Below, one piece after another: positions 51,562 to 63,200 of a DNA stretch of 64,000 bases. A model generated the notes under the pieces. That model saw only the letters and a list, made by a program, of their open reading frames with translations. It was not told where the DNA came from and ran no database searches. The position numbers were made by a program, and so were the translations under genes. The stretch is from Mycolicibacterium cosmeticum (GTDB taxonomy: Bacteria > Actinomycetota > Actinomycetes > Mycobacteriales > Mycobacteriaceae), in contig JACPVS010000026.1 in NCBI GenBank assembly GCA_016197365.1, positions 62,001 to 126,000 on the forward strand, read 5' to 3'. Position 1 is the stretch's first letter. Every line of letters begins with the position of its first letter.

Positions 51562-51783
51562 TCAGCGGCGACGAACGCGGCGGACCACCAGCACCACCAC
51601 GACGGTCCCCACCACGGAGCCGATCACCGCGGGCTTCTTCACGAACGCAAGCACACGGGCCTTCGCATCGTCCGCGAGGCGTTGCGGATTTGCGCGCACA
51701 GCCAACTGGTCGACCGTCGACGCGAGCTGATCACGCGCCTGGTCGATATCGCGCTTGATGCTCTCGGGATCCCGGTCGGCCAC
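51562..51783 (-). CDS. DUF3618 small membrane protein
   Basis: 73 aa. RDPESIKRDIDQARDQLAST is the DUF3618 signature: an amphipathic helix with ID-AR-LA-TVD pattern. It is followed by a linker, one transmembrane helix (IGSVVGTVVVVLVV) and a basic end (RRVRRR). Matches Rv2520c beside bcp. Role unknown. GTG start with GGAGGGG upstream. Confidence 0.85.
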   Translation of the reverse strand: MADRDPESIKRDIDQARDQLASTVDQLAVRANPQRLADDAKARVLAFVKKPAVIGSVVGTVVVVLVVRRVRRR

Positions 51784-51889
51784 TGTGCCCCTCCATGTGC
51801 GCGTTCATCTCACAACCTTTGCCGACTTACCCTAGAGCAGCCGCAGTCCACTCCGCTGCACCGGTCGATGAGAAAGACGTGTATCAGCC

Positions 51890-52363
51890 ATGCCTCAGAC
51901 TCCGCGCCTCGCCGCCGGCGACAAAGCGCCCGCTTTCAGCCTGTCCGATGCCGACGGCAACACAGTGAAGCTGTCCGACTTCAAAGGCCGCAAGGTCATC
52001 GTGTACTTCTACCCGGCCGCGTCCACACCGGGCTGCACCAAGCAGGCCTGCGACTTCCGCGACAGCCTGGCCGAACTCAACGGCGCGGGCCTGGACGTCA
52101 TCGGCATCTCCCCCGACAAGCCCGAGAAGCTCGCCAAGTTCCGCGACAACGAAGGCCTGACCTTCCCGCTGCTGTCCGACCCGGAGAAGTCCGTGCTCAC
52201 CGCGTGGGGCGCCTTCGGCGAGAAGACGATGTACGGCAAGACCGTGCAGGGCGTCATCCGGTCGACGTTCGTCGTCGACGAGAAGGGCAACGTCGAGGTG
52301 GCCCAGTACAACGTCAAGGCCACCGGACACGTCGCCAAACTGCGCCGCGATATCTCGGTGTAG
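51890..52363 (+). CDS. bcp: Thiol peroxidase Bcp (peroxiredoxin Q)
   Basis: 157 aa thioredoxin-fold peroxiredoxin. The active site STPGCTKQACDFRD holds the peroxidatic Cys and, five residues on, the resolving Cys of the PrxQ type. It reduces H2O2 and organic peroxides with thioredoxin. Orthologue of Rv2521 by sequence and order. A long hairpin follows its stop. Confidence 0.95.
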   Translation: MPQTPRLAAGDKAPAFSLSDADGNTVKLSDFKGRKVIVYFYPAASTPGCTKQACDFRDSLAELNGAGLDVIGISPDKPEKLAKFRDNEGLTFPLLSDPEKSVLTAWGAFGEKTMYGKTVQGVIRSTFVVDEKGNVEVAQYNVKATGHVAKLRRDISV

Positions 52364-52370
52364 GGGTTCG

Positions 52371-52423
52371 TTCCCGACGTTCTGGTGGCCTCATCGCGGA
52401 TTCGGCCACCAGAACGTCGGGAA
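52371..52423. terminator. Exceptionally long hairpin between bcp and the M20 peptidase gene
   Basis: TTCCCGACGTTCTGGTGGCC (52371-52390) and its exact complement at 52404-52423 make a 20-bp perfect stem around a 13-nt loop, extended by three further pairs (one G-T). It lies between convergent genes and should stop transcription both ways. Confidence 0.8.
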
Positions 52424-52430
52424 TGACGGT

Positions 52431-53762
52431 TCAGAGCGCGCCGAGTGATCCCAGCAGCAGCGCCTCGGCCGTCGCCGCCCGTTCCAGCACCCCGAGGTGC
52501 AGGCTCTCGTTGATGCTGTGCGCCTGGGTGCCGGGATCCTCCACACCGGTGACCAGGATCTTGGCGGCCGGGAACGCGGTGGCGAACTCGGCGATGAACG
52601 GGATCGATCCGCCCATGCCCATGTCGACCGGTTCCCGGCCCCACGCGGTGTTGAACGCCGCCCGCGCGGCGTCGTAGACCGGGCCGGTGGCATCGATCGC
52701 GTACGGCTGGCCCACGTCGCCGGGGGTGACGGTGACCTGCGCTCCCCACGGGGCGTGCGCCAGCAGGTGTGCGGTCAACGCCTCGAGATGGGCCGCGGCA
52801 TCCCCGCCGGGCGCCACCCGCATGCTGACCTTGGCCCGCGCCCTGGGGATGAGCGTGTTGGACGACTTGGCTATCGGCGTGGTGTCGATGCCGATGACCG
52901 TGATCGCGGGCTTGGCCCAAAGTCGTTGCACCACCGAGTCGGAGCCGATCTGGGACACCCCGTCGAGCAGGCCGGAATCGGCACGCACCCGTTCATCGGG
53001 GAACGCGACGTCGGCGGCGTCGGCCTGGTGCAGGCCGGCGACGGCGACGTTGCCGTCGTCGTCGTGCAGGCCGGCCAGCAGACGCACCAACACCGACAGC
53101 GCGTCCGGCACCACACCGCCCCACAGCCCGGAATGCAGGCCGTGGTCCAGGGTGGCGACCTCCACCACGCAGTCGGCCAACCCGCGCAGCGACACCGTGA
53201 GTGCCGGGATGTCGGTGCTCCAGTTGTCTGAGTCGGCGATCACGATGACGTCGGCGGCCAGCAGGTCGCGGTGCGCCGCCAACAGAGCAGCCAGGGACGG
53301 CGAGCCGGATTCCTCCTCGCCCTCGACGAACACCGTCACCCCGACGGGCGGGTTGCCGCCGTGCGCCCGGAACGCCGCCAAATGTGTTGCGATTCCGGCC
53401 TTGTCGTCGGCGGTGCCACGGCCGTAGAGCCGCCCGTCGCGTTCGGTGGGCTCGAACGGCGCCGACGCCCACTGGGTCACATCGCCTTCGGGCTGCACGT
53501 CATGGTGTGCGTACAGCAGCACCGTCGGCGCACCCTCGGGCGCGGGGTGGCGGGCGATGACGGCGGGCGCACCGCCTTTCGCCACAATGCGGACGTCCCC
53601 GAAACCGGCCTCCGCCAACAGCTTTGCCGTCAGCTCGGCGCTGCGCTGTACCTGGTCGCGACGGGCCGGGTCGGCCCACACCGATTCGATGCGCACCAGC
53701 TCTTCCAGATCGCGCCGCACCGACGGCAGGACCTCGCGGACACGTTCGACCAGATCGCTCAT
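52431..53762 (-). CDS. M20-family metallopeptidase (dipeptidase type)
   Basis: 443 aa. Zinc ligands and catalytic residues of the M20 fold are visible: LLYAHHDVQPEGD (His, catalytic Asp), GRGTADDKAGIATHLAAFRA (bridging Asp), EGEEESGSPSL (catalytic and ligand Glu), VIADSDNW (Asp), and a final His in GTQAHSINES. It should hydrolyse dipeptides or acylated amino acids. Matches Rv2522c. ATG 53762 gives the usual MSDLVERVREVLPSVRRDLE start; the longer frame to 53858 is not expected. Confidence 0.9.
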   Translation of the reverse strand: MSDLVERVREVLPSVRRDLEELVRIESVWADPARRDQVQRSAELTAKLLAEAGFGDVRIVAKGGAPAVIARHPAPEGAPTVLLYAHHDVQPEGDVTQWASAPFEPTERDGRLYGRGTADDKAGIATHLAAFRAHGGNPPVGVTVFVEGEEESGSPSLAALLAAHRDLLAADVIVIADSDNWSTDIPALTVSLRGLADCVVEVATLDHGLHSGLWGGVVPDALSVLVRLLAGLHDDDGNVAVAGLHQADAADVAFPDERVRADSGLLDGVSQIGSDSVVQRLWAKPAITVIGIDTTPIAKSSNTLIPRARAKVSMRVAPGGDAAAHLEALTAHLLAHAPWGAQVTVTPGDVGQPYAIDATGPVYDAARAAFNTAWGREPVDMGMGGSIPFIAEFATAFPAAKILVTGVEDPGTQAHSINESLHLGVLERAATAEALLLGSLGAL

Positions 53763-53858
53763 GCCAGCGAGACTAGTCGCACCCGCGACCACGCGAGCGT
53801 GCGCAAAATGCCACACCATTACGGCGTGTCGCCGTGCAGACCCGCAGGCTCGCGGCAA

Positions 53859-54248
53859 TCAGGCTTCGAGGATCGCGACCGCCGCCGCGGTATCGGCCTC
53901 GTGGGTCAGCGACAGGTGGATCGTCACGTCCTTGAGGTGCTCGGCGATCGCCCCGGTCAACCGGACCTTCGGCCGTCCCCACATGTCGGTGATGACCTCG
54001 ATGTCGCGGTGGATGTCTTCCGGCAGCATCGGCCGCTTGGAGAAGCGCGACCCCGACCAGGCCTTGATCACGGCCTCCTTGGCCGCCCACCGCGCCGCGA
54101 GGTGGCGCGCCGCCGACGAACTCTTGTCCGCGGCGTCGCGCCTCTCCCCCGGCGTGAAGGTCTCGGCGAAAACGGTGCCCGGCTGGTCCACCTGTTCCGC
54201 GAAATCCGGAATCGAAACCAGGTCGATGCCTACCCCAACGATGCCCAT
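53859..54248 (-). CDS. acpS: Holo-[acyl-carrier-protein] synthase AcpS
   Basis: 129 aa phosphopantetheinyl transferase. MGIVGVGIDLVSIPDFAEQV (Mg-binding Asp) and ARWAAKEAVIKAW (KEAxxK motif) are intact. It transfers 4'-phosphopantetheine from CoA to ACP domains, in particular that of the Fas protein encoded just upstream. Start 54248 matches the recalled M. tuberculosis protein (Rv2523c); an in-frame ATG at 54281 overlapping the fas stop (ATGA) would add 11 residues and translational coupling. Confidence 0.93.
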   Translation of the reverse strand: MGIVGVGIDLVSIPDFAEQVDQPGTVFAETFTPGERRDAADKSSSAARHLAARWAAKEAVIKAWSGSRFSKRPMLPEDIHRDIEVITDMWGRPKVRLTGAIAEHLKDVTIHLSLTHEADTAAAVAILEA

Positions 54249-54277
54249 ACCCGGCACGCTATCTGACTGGCCTCCGC

Positions 54278-57200
54278 TCATTTCGAGTAGAGGTCATCAG
54301 CGCCGAGACGAGCATCCGGATTGAGCAGCATTGCCGCTTCCTGAGGCTTCTCGGCGTTGTCGTGTCCGAACCGGCGGTCGGCCGGCTTCTCGTACAGCGA
54401 CGGGCCACCGGCGATCGCCGACGCGAGCGTGCGCTGACCGGTCAGCACCCGGGCGTTGGCCCGCGCCTGGTACTCGGCCCGCTGGTCGGCGGGCAGTGCG
54501 GCCAGCAGCGCCTGCGGATGTACCAGCGCCACCAGACCCGACACGTGACCGAAGCCGAGGCTGGTCACCAGGCCCGCCTTGAGCGGGAACTTCTCGCCCA
54601 GGTGCAGGGCCTCGCGGACCCAGACGAAGTGCTTGGCGTGCGCCAGCTCGTCGTCGACACAGTCCAGGCTGCGGTTGGGCGGGATGACGCCGTCGCGCAG
54701 GATCTGGCACAGACCCATCATCTGGAAGGCCGCGGCACCACCCTTGGCGTGACCGGTGAGGCTCTTCTGGCTGACCACGAACAGCGGTGCACCCTTCGAG
54801 CGTCCCATCGAGGCTGCGAGCCGCTCATGCAGCTCGGTCTCGTTGGGATCGTTGGCCAGCGTGGAGGTGTCGTGCTTGGAGATGACCGCGATGTCATCGG
54901 GCCCGACACCCAGCTTGGCCAGCGAACGGGCCAGGCGGGACTCGCGCCCACCACGGCCGGCACCCAGGGCACCGAGGCCCGGCGCCGGGATCGAGGTGTG
55001 CACACCGTCACCGAACGACGAGGCGTAGGCGACGACGGCCAGCACCGGCAGACCCATCTGCACCGCGAGATCACCGCGGGTCAGCAGAATCGTTCCGCCA
55101 CCCTGTGATTCGACGAAGCCGAGGCGACGACGATCGTTGGCGCGGGAGAACTTCGAGTCGCTGATGCCCTTGGCCCGCATCATCTCGGTGTCGGCGGTGG
55201 CCGCCATGTCACCGAAGCCGATGATGGCTTCCAGCGTCAGGTCGTCGTAGCCACCGGCGACCACGAACTCGGCCTTGCCGAGCGCGATCTTGTCGACGCC
55301 CTCTTCGACCGACACCGCGGCCGTCGCGCAGGCGGCGACCGGGTGGATCATCGAGCCGTAGCTGCCGATGTAGGACTGCACGACGTGTCCGGCGAAGACG
55401 TTCGGCAGCACCTCCTGCAGGATGTCGTTCGGCTTGTTCTTGCCCAGCAGGTTGCCGTGGTACATGGTCTGCATCGAGGTCATGCCGCCCATGCCGGTGC
55501 CCTGCGTGCTGGCGACCAGGCTCGGGTGCACCCACCGCATCAGCTCGGTCGGGCTGAATCCCGCCGACAGGAACGCGTCGACGGTGGTGACCAGGTTCCA
55601 CAACGCCACCCGGTCGATCGAGCTGGCCATGTCCGGCGTGACGCCGTAGACCTGCGGGTCGAACCCGGTCGGGATCTGCGCGCCGACCGTACGGGACAGC
55701 TTCACCTTGCGGGGAACCCGGATCTCGGTGCCCGCCTTGCGGGTCACCTGCCAGTCCGCGCTGTCCGGCACCGGCGCGATGATCGTGTGCTCCGGATCGA
55801 ACTGCACGAACGCGCGGGCGTCGGCCTCCGAGGACACCACGAAGGTGAAGTCCTTGTCCAGGAACACCGAAACCAGCAGCGGTGCAGCGTGATCGGGATC
55901 GATCGCACCGTCGTCGACCCACTCGCGGATGCCGACCCGCTCCACCACGATGTCGTGGTAGCGCTCGACGAGTTCACCCTCGTCGACCAGGTCGCCGCTC
56001 GCGGTGTCGTACCAGCCCGGCTTGGGATCGTCTTCCCACTTCACCAGACCGGTGGTCCAGGCCAACTCCAGCACGCCGGCCGCGGACAGCTCGCCGGCGA
56101 CCTCCATCTCGAAGCGGGTCCGCGACGAGCCGTACGGCCCGAGCTCGGCACCGCCGACGATGACCACCAGGTCGGCGGGGTCGACGTCCAGGTCGTCCCA
56201 CGCCGGCGGCGGGGCCGCCTGGTAGCCGCGCGGCGGCGACGGCAGCGCGGCGATGGTGGCCGCGCCGTCCTCGTCGGCGGCGTCGTCCTCGGCGTCCGAC
56301 TCGGCCAGCATCTCCTCGCGCGCCTTGGCAGCCAGCTCGGCCATGTCGAGCTGAACCTCACCGAGGCCACCGGTCAGGTCGACCTTGATCGGCTCGCGGG
56401 CCGCGGCCACCTTGGATTGGATATCGCACAGCGCCAACAGCATCGAGGCCATCTCGGCGGTGGTGTACGTGGTCACGCCGGCCTCTTCGACGGCGCCGAC
56501 GATGGCGTCGTTGTGACCCATCAGCCCGGTGCCCTTGGTCCAGCCGATCAGCGCGTGCGCCAGCGAAACCCGCTGGGCCCAGGATGATTCCGCACTCCAG
56601 CGGGCGACGACCGCGTCGAGCGCGGACTTCGACTCGCCGTAGGCGCCGTCACCGCCGAACATGCCGCGGTTGGGCGAGCCCGGCAGCACGACGTGCAGCC
56701 GCGAGGCGATATCGCGCTCGGAGCCCAGGCGGGACAGCCCGCCGATGAGCCGCTGCACGGCCCACAGCAGGACCTTCATCTCCATCTCCGAGCGCGCACC
56801 GGCCTCGGACAGATCCCCGGCGACGCGCGGAGCGGCGAACGGGAACAGCAGCGTCGGGTTCTGGGCGTCCTTGAGGTGGATCGCCTTGGGCCCGAGGTTC
56901 TCGGTCTGCTCGCTACCCACCCACTCGACGAGCGAGTCGATGTCGCTGTAGGACGCCATGTTCGCCGGAACGACCCACAGGGTGGCATCGAAGCGGGCGT
57001 GGTCGCGGTACAGCGTGCGGTAGAACGCCAGCCGGTCGTCGTCGAGCTTGGACGTGGTCGCGATGACCGTCGCCCCGCCCGCGAGCAGCTGCCCGGCCAC
57101 CGACGCGGCGATCGAGCCCTTCGAGGCACCCGTCACCACGGCGACTTCGTTTGCGTAGCCACCCTTTTCGGGGTTCTCCGCACCCGCGGCCGCCCGGCCG

Positions 57201-60200
57201 TACAGCGCGCCGTGCACGTTGCGCCCGGCGGCCAGGGCCTTGCCCTGCCACCAGGTGGCCTGCGTGCCCACGACGTTGCCCGCACCTTCGAAGCGCTCCG
57301 AGAGCCGCTCCCAGTCCGCGTCGATCTCGCTCTCGTCGAGCAGCCACAGCTTGGCGAGATCCTCACGGGCACTGGCCCACCGGTCGTCGAAGACGACGGC
57401 CTTGCGGGCATCGAACACCGGAGCCACCAGACGCGGCCAGTCCGAACCGAGTTCGTTGGTCACCAGGTCGATCAGCTCGGAATCACTGACGGCTTCAGCG
57501 GTCACGGGCGCGTTCAGCCCGAGCTCACCGAGCACCAGGCGGGCCGCCGACGCCAGCACACCGTTGGGTCCGGTCACCTGCGCGGCGAAATCGTTGAGCG
57601 CGGCGGAGTCCACGACGCCACCACCGGCGGCGCCGGAGGACGGCAGGCTCACCGGGATGCCCTTGCGGGCACCCACGGCGCTGACCGCGGCGTCGATCAC
57701 CTTGTCCACCGAGGCCGCATCGGCCAGCGCACCTTCGTGCAGGCCGCCCATGCTGCCCCCGCGGACGCTGGATCCCTCACGGGTACCCAGCGCCACCTCG
57801 GCGGTGACGTGCTTGGCCCAGCCGGGGCCGAGTTCCCATGTCTTGGTGACACGTTCGGTGATGTAGGCCGGCCGCTTGCCCGACGGCCCGAAGACCGTGC
57901 GCAGCTGGTCGTTGATGGCATCGGAGAGCACCGGACCGAACGGCTTGTACGTCCGGGCCAGCTTGGTCACCTGAGATTTCAGACCCGACAGGTCGGCCTC
58001 GGCCGCACCGTCGATGGCACCGAGGTTCAGTTCGGAGCCGAGGTCCACCAGCAGCTGGTTGCGTCGCGACGAGGCACCGTCGGTGATCGACTCGATGGAA
58101 TCCAGCGGTTCGATCTGCTCGGTGCGCATCTTCGCCGACAGCGCGATCAGCGACATGGTCGCATCGGCGGCGTCGTAGACGATATCGTCCGGGCGCGGTC
58201 CGCCCGACGGCGCCGCGGCCGGTGCCGCTGCGGGTGCGGCGGCTGCCGGTGCGGCCTCCGCCGACGGCGCTGCGGGCGCCTCGTCCGCCTCGGGCTCGGG
58301 CTCCGGATCGGTGTCGGTGGCGAACAGCACCGGGGCGTCACGCTCGGCGTTGAGCACCTCGGTGGTGTTGTGCGAGTACTCCGGCAGCTTCAGCGTGTTG
58401 GTGGCCAGGCCGGCGACGGTCGGCGCGGTCTTCACACCGATCTCGACGAACCGCTCCACGCCGAGACCCCCCGCGGCCTCCTCGATGAACAGCAGATCCT
58501 GCGTCTCGATCCAGCGCACCGGGCTGGCGAACTGCCAGGCCAGCAACTCGATGACAACCTTGCGGCACAAGGCTTCCGGCTTCTCGTTGCGCCAGGTGTC
58601 GTAGTCGGCGAGCACCTCGTCGAGGGTCTCGGCGGGCACCAGGTCACGGATCTCCTGGATGAAGTCGCGGTCCAGGGTGAACGGCCGCGGCACCAGGTTG
58701 GGGATGTAGCGCCCGATCAGCAGTTCCGGATCGGCGCCGACCGGCATGACGCGCTCCAGCGCGCGGCGGAAGTCGGCGACGCCGACCCGCAGCACCTCGG
58801 AGTGGAACGGCACGTCGATACCGGGGACCAGGATGAAGGACCGCTTGCCGCCGCTGATTTCGCGACGACGCTCGATCTCCTCCTCCAGCGCCTCCAGGCC
58901 GCGCACCGTGCCCGCGATCGCGTACTGCGCGCCGCGCAGGTTGAAGTTCACGATCTGCAGGAATTCGCCTGTGCGCTCCGAGATCTCGGCGACGAAGTCG
59001 GTGACGTCGTCATCGTCGAGGTCGATCTGCGACGGCCGGATGGCGGCCAGCCGGTAGTTGGACCGGCCCTTCTCGTCGCGCGGCACGATGTCGTGCATCT
59101 TGCTGCCGCGGTGGAACACCACCTCCAGCAGGGCTTCCAGCTTGTAGACGCCGGACACGCAGGCCAGTGCGGTGTACTCGCCGACGGAGTGGCCGCACGC
59201 GATGGCGCCCTCGACGAACGCACCCTGCTCGCGCATCTCGGCCACCTGGGCCGCGGCCACCGTCGCCATGGCGACCTGGGTGAACTGCGTCAGGTACAGC
59301 ACGCCTTCGGGGTGGTGGTAGTGCACACCCGAGGCGATCAGGCTGGTCGGATTGTCGCGCACCACGTGCAGCACCGAGAAGCCCAGGGTGTCGCGGGTGA
59401 ACTTGTCCGCGGTGTCCCAGATCTTGCGGGCCGCCTTGGAACGGGCCCGGACCTCCATGCCCATGCCCTTGTGCTGGATGCCCTGACCGGGGAAGGCGTA
59501 CACCGTCTTCGGGGCCGCCAGCTGTGCGGTCGCCGACATCACCAGGTCGCCGCCGACCTTCGCGGTGACCTCGATGATCTCCGCGCCGCGGTCGATGCCG
59601 ACGCGGTCGACCCGGAAGTCGATCTCGTCGCCCGGCAGCACCATGCCCAGGAAGCGCGAGGTCCAGCCGACCAGACGGGCGGGCGGGGTGGCCCGGCCGT
59701 CGGTGGCGGTGACGACGTGCTGAGCGGCGGCCGACAGCCACATGCCGTGCACGATCGGACCCTTGAGCCCGGCGAGAAGTGCTGCGGCACGGTCGGTGTG
59801 GATCGGGTTGTGGTCACCGGAGACGACCGCGAACGCGCTCATGTCGGTGGGCGCGGTGACGGTGGCATCGCGACGGCGACGACGCGGGGTCTCGGTGGCG
59901 TTGTCGGTGATCGCACCGCCGGCACGCAGCGGGTCGGCCAATTCGGCGGCGCCGTTGCGGCCCCGGATCGCGAAGCGCTCCTCGAGGGTGGCCAGCACGG
60001 TGCCCGCGCTGTCCGCGATGGTCACCGAGACCGGCACGACGCGGCCGTACTCGGTGTCACTGGCCGCGGAAGCGGTTGCGGTGACGGTCAATTCGGCCTT
60101 GACCGTGGGCATCTGCGCCAGCAGGTGCGCGGCGTGGTCCAGGTGCACCAGGCTGAGCAGACCTTCGACCACCGGGAACTCGTCCGCGGTGACGGCGGAC

Positions 60201-63200
60201 CCGATGACCGAGAAGACGGCCGGCCAGCAGCGGCCCACCAGGGCGTCCGGAACCAGGGTCAGGCCCGGCGCCAGTGGGGCGCCGAAGGTGGCGGTGACAC
60301 CGGTGTGGTCGGCGATCTCCTCCGGATCCCAGCCGACGGTCACGGTGGCCGTGTCGTTCACGACGACGGGCAGCGCATCCACCCCGTCGACACCGGCGGC
60401 GATGGCCAGCACGGCGCGCATCGCGGCCGACGCGTCCTCGGTGGTGACCACCGGCATGCCACCGTTGACGGTGGCGGCCGGCAGGGTCAGCTTGATCTCG
60501 ATCCAGATGTTCGACAGCGGCACGCTCAGCGTGACGCCGGCCTCGGTGAGCTCCAGTCGTGAACCGGTGGACGGGTGTACCGCAGAACGGTTTTCGTTGA
60601 CCTGCCACTCGCTGGGCGCGCCGATGCGGTGCACCGGGTTGATGGCGGTGCGACCGGCCCACAGCACATCGGGCGAATCCAGCACGACGGCGATGGGACC
60701 GACGACGTCGGCGCGGGCCTGACGGCGGGACACCACGGGCACCGCGGCGGCGCCGGTCGCGACGACCTCGTCGATGGCGGCCTGCTCGAAGCGGTCGAGC
60801 AGTTCACCGACCGGCTCGTCCACCCGGGTGATCCCGGCGACGGCCTGCGTGCCCGGGATGATGCACACCTGGTCGGCGGTGTAGCGCGCGTCGTGGGCCT
60901 GCCACAGCGAGTCGCTGCGCCACCAGCGCCGCACGTCCTTGTCGATGACGGGCACGAAGTTGACCGGCTTGCCCGGCACCTTGCACAGGGTGATGAAGAA
61001 CGGCACGTCGGCCGGGTGCAGCTTGATGGTCTCGGCGTCCGGGTAGCGCGACAGCAGGGCGGCGCGGGCAGCGGCCGGATCCTCCAGCAGCGCTTCACCT
61101 TCCGCGCTGTCGGCGAAGAGCGTGTCGATCGGGCCGGAGTCCTGCGGGTGCAGGCGGGCCTCGGCGCGCTTGAGCATGTCGGCGTAGCGATCCCGCCAGG
61201 TGATGTCGAGCCACGGCGAATCGTCGTGCTTGGTGTCGGCGGTGGAATCACCGCTGCCGATGGCCAGCTCGACGTAGCGGTCCAGCCACTGCAGGTAGGT
61301 GAGGTCGGCCAGGTCGCCGAAGTAGGGCTTGGCGGTGTCGGCCATCGCGGCGATGATCTCGTCGCGGCGCTCGGCGACCGCGTCGGCGTCACCGGCGACC
61401 TCGTCGAGCAGGCGGCCGCAACGTGATGCGGTGTTGTCGATCTCGTGGATGTCCGCACCCAGCTGGCTGCGCCCGGATGCCATGCCGCCCTGGGCCTTTC
61501 CGGCGCCGACCCAGATGTCGGTGCCGGTGGTGTCCACCAGCAGCTGCTTGACCGCAGGCGAGGTGGTGGCCTCCAGGGTTGCCATGGCAGCGGTGCCCAC
61601 CAGGATGCCGTCGACCGGCATCAGCGGGAAGCCGTAGGTCTCCGACCACCGGCCGGACAGGTATTCGGCGGCCCGCTCCGGGGTGCCGATGCCGCCGCCG
61701 ACGCAGATGGTGATGTTCGACAGCTTGCGCAGATCCGAGTACGTGGCCAGCAGCAGGTCGTCGAGGTCCTCCCACGAGTGGTGGCCACCGGCGCGGCCGC
61801 CCTCGATGTGGGCGATGACGTCCTTGCCGGGCACCTCGGCCGCGATCTTGATGACGGACTTGATCTGGTCGATGGTGCCGGGCTTGAACACCACGTGGGT
61901 GATGCCGATGCCGTTGAGCTCCTCGATCAGGTCGACGGCTTCGGGCAGTTCGGGGATGCCTGCGGTGACGATGACACCGTCGATCGGGGCACCGGCCTGG
62001 CGCGCCTTCTGCACGATGCGCCTGCCGCCGAGCTGCAGCTTCCACAGGTACGGGTCCAGGAACAGCGAGTTGAACTGGATGGCGCGGCCCGGCTCCAGCA
62101 GCTGAGTCAGTTCGGCGACGCGGCCGTCGAAGATCTCCTCGGTGACCTGACCACCACCGGCCAGCTCGGCCCAGTGGCCGGCGTTCGCTGCGGCGGCGAC
62201 GATCTTGGCATCCACCGTCGTCGGGGTCATACCGGCCAGCAGGATCGGCGAACGTCCGGTCAGGCGGGTGAACTTGGTGGACAGCTTGACCGAGCCGTCG
62301 GGCAGCGTGACGGTCGACGGCGCGTAGCTGCTCCACGGGGCGGGCACCTCGGGTGCGGCGCCGACGGTGAACAGGGCGCGCTGGCCGGCGCGGGTGGCGG
62401 CGGGGACGATGCCGATGCCCAGCCCGCGGATGACCGGGGCGGTCACGCGGGTGGCGGTGTCGCCGGGCCCGAGATCGATGATCCACTTGGCGCCGGCCTC
62501 GTGCAGGCGCTCGACCTCGGCGACCCAGTCGACCGGGTCGACGAAGACGGCCTTGGCGAAGTGGTGGGTGAGCTCGGGATCGATGCCCGGGATGCGGCTG
62601 GCCCACGAGTCGATGAGGTCCACGGCGTCGGCCAGGCGCGGGGTGTGGAAGCCGACCTCGACCTGGATGCCGTTGAAGACCGGGGCGAACACGGCGCCGC
62701 CACGGGTTTTGTTCTTGCGCTCGGCTTCTTCCTTCTCGGTGATCTTGCTGCAGTACAGCTCGAAGCGGGACAGCTGCTCGGGCGTGCCGGTGATGACCAC
62801 CGAGCGCCTGCCGTTGCGGATGGACAGCACGGGCGGCAGCACGGTGCGCACGTCGGTGGAGAAGTCTTCGAGCAGTTCGGCGATGCGGTCGGGGTCGGCG
62901 TTGGTGACCGACACCATCGGCGACTTGTCGCCACGGCCGACCATCCCGCGGCGGCGCGACATCAGCGAGCCCGCGGCCCCCATCAGTTGCAGGATCGCGA
63001 GCATCTCGGCGTCGCGGGTGCCCTTGGCTTTCAGTGCCTCGGCCGCGACGATGCCCTGCGAGTGCCCGGCGACGGCGACCGGCGGGGTGCCGTGCAGGTC
63101 CAGTCCCTGGCGCAGCAGGGCGCGGGTGGCGGCGATCTGCGCCAGCAGGATGCCGGGGCCCGAGATGGCGGTGCTGATCAGCTGCTTGGGGGCCGGCAGG

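Noticed and set aside
51329..51730. Rightward 133-codon frame
   Set aside because: Overlaps both the better-supported 54-codon ORF and DUF3618 and has His/Arg/Thr-rich shadow composition.
56693..60562. Rightward 1,289-codon open frame inside fas
   Set aside because: Antisense shadow of fas with Arg/Gly/His-rich composition and no motif; Fas is certain on the opposite strand.
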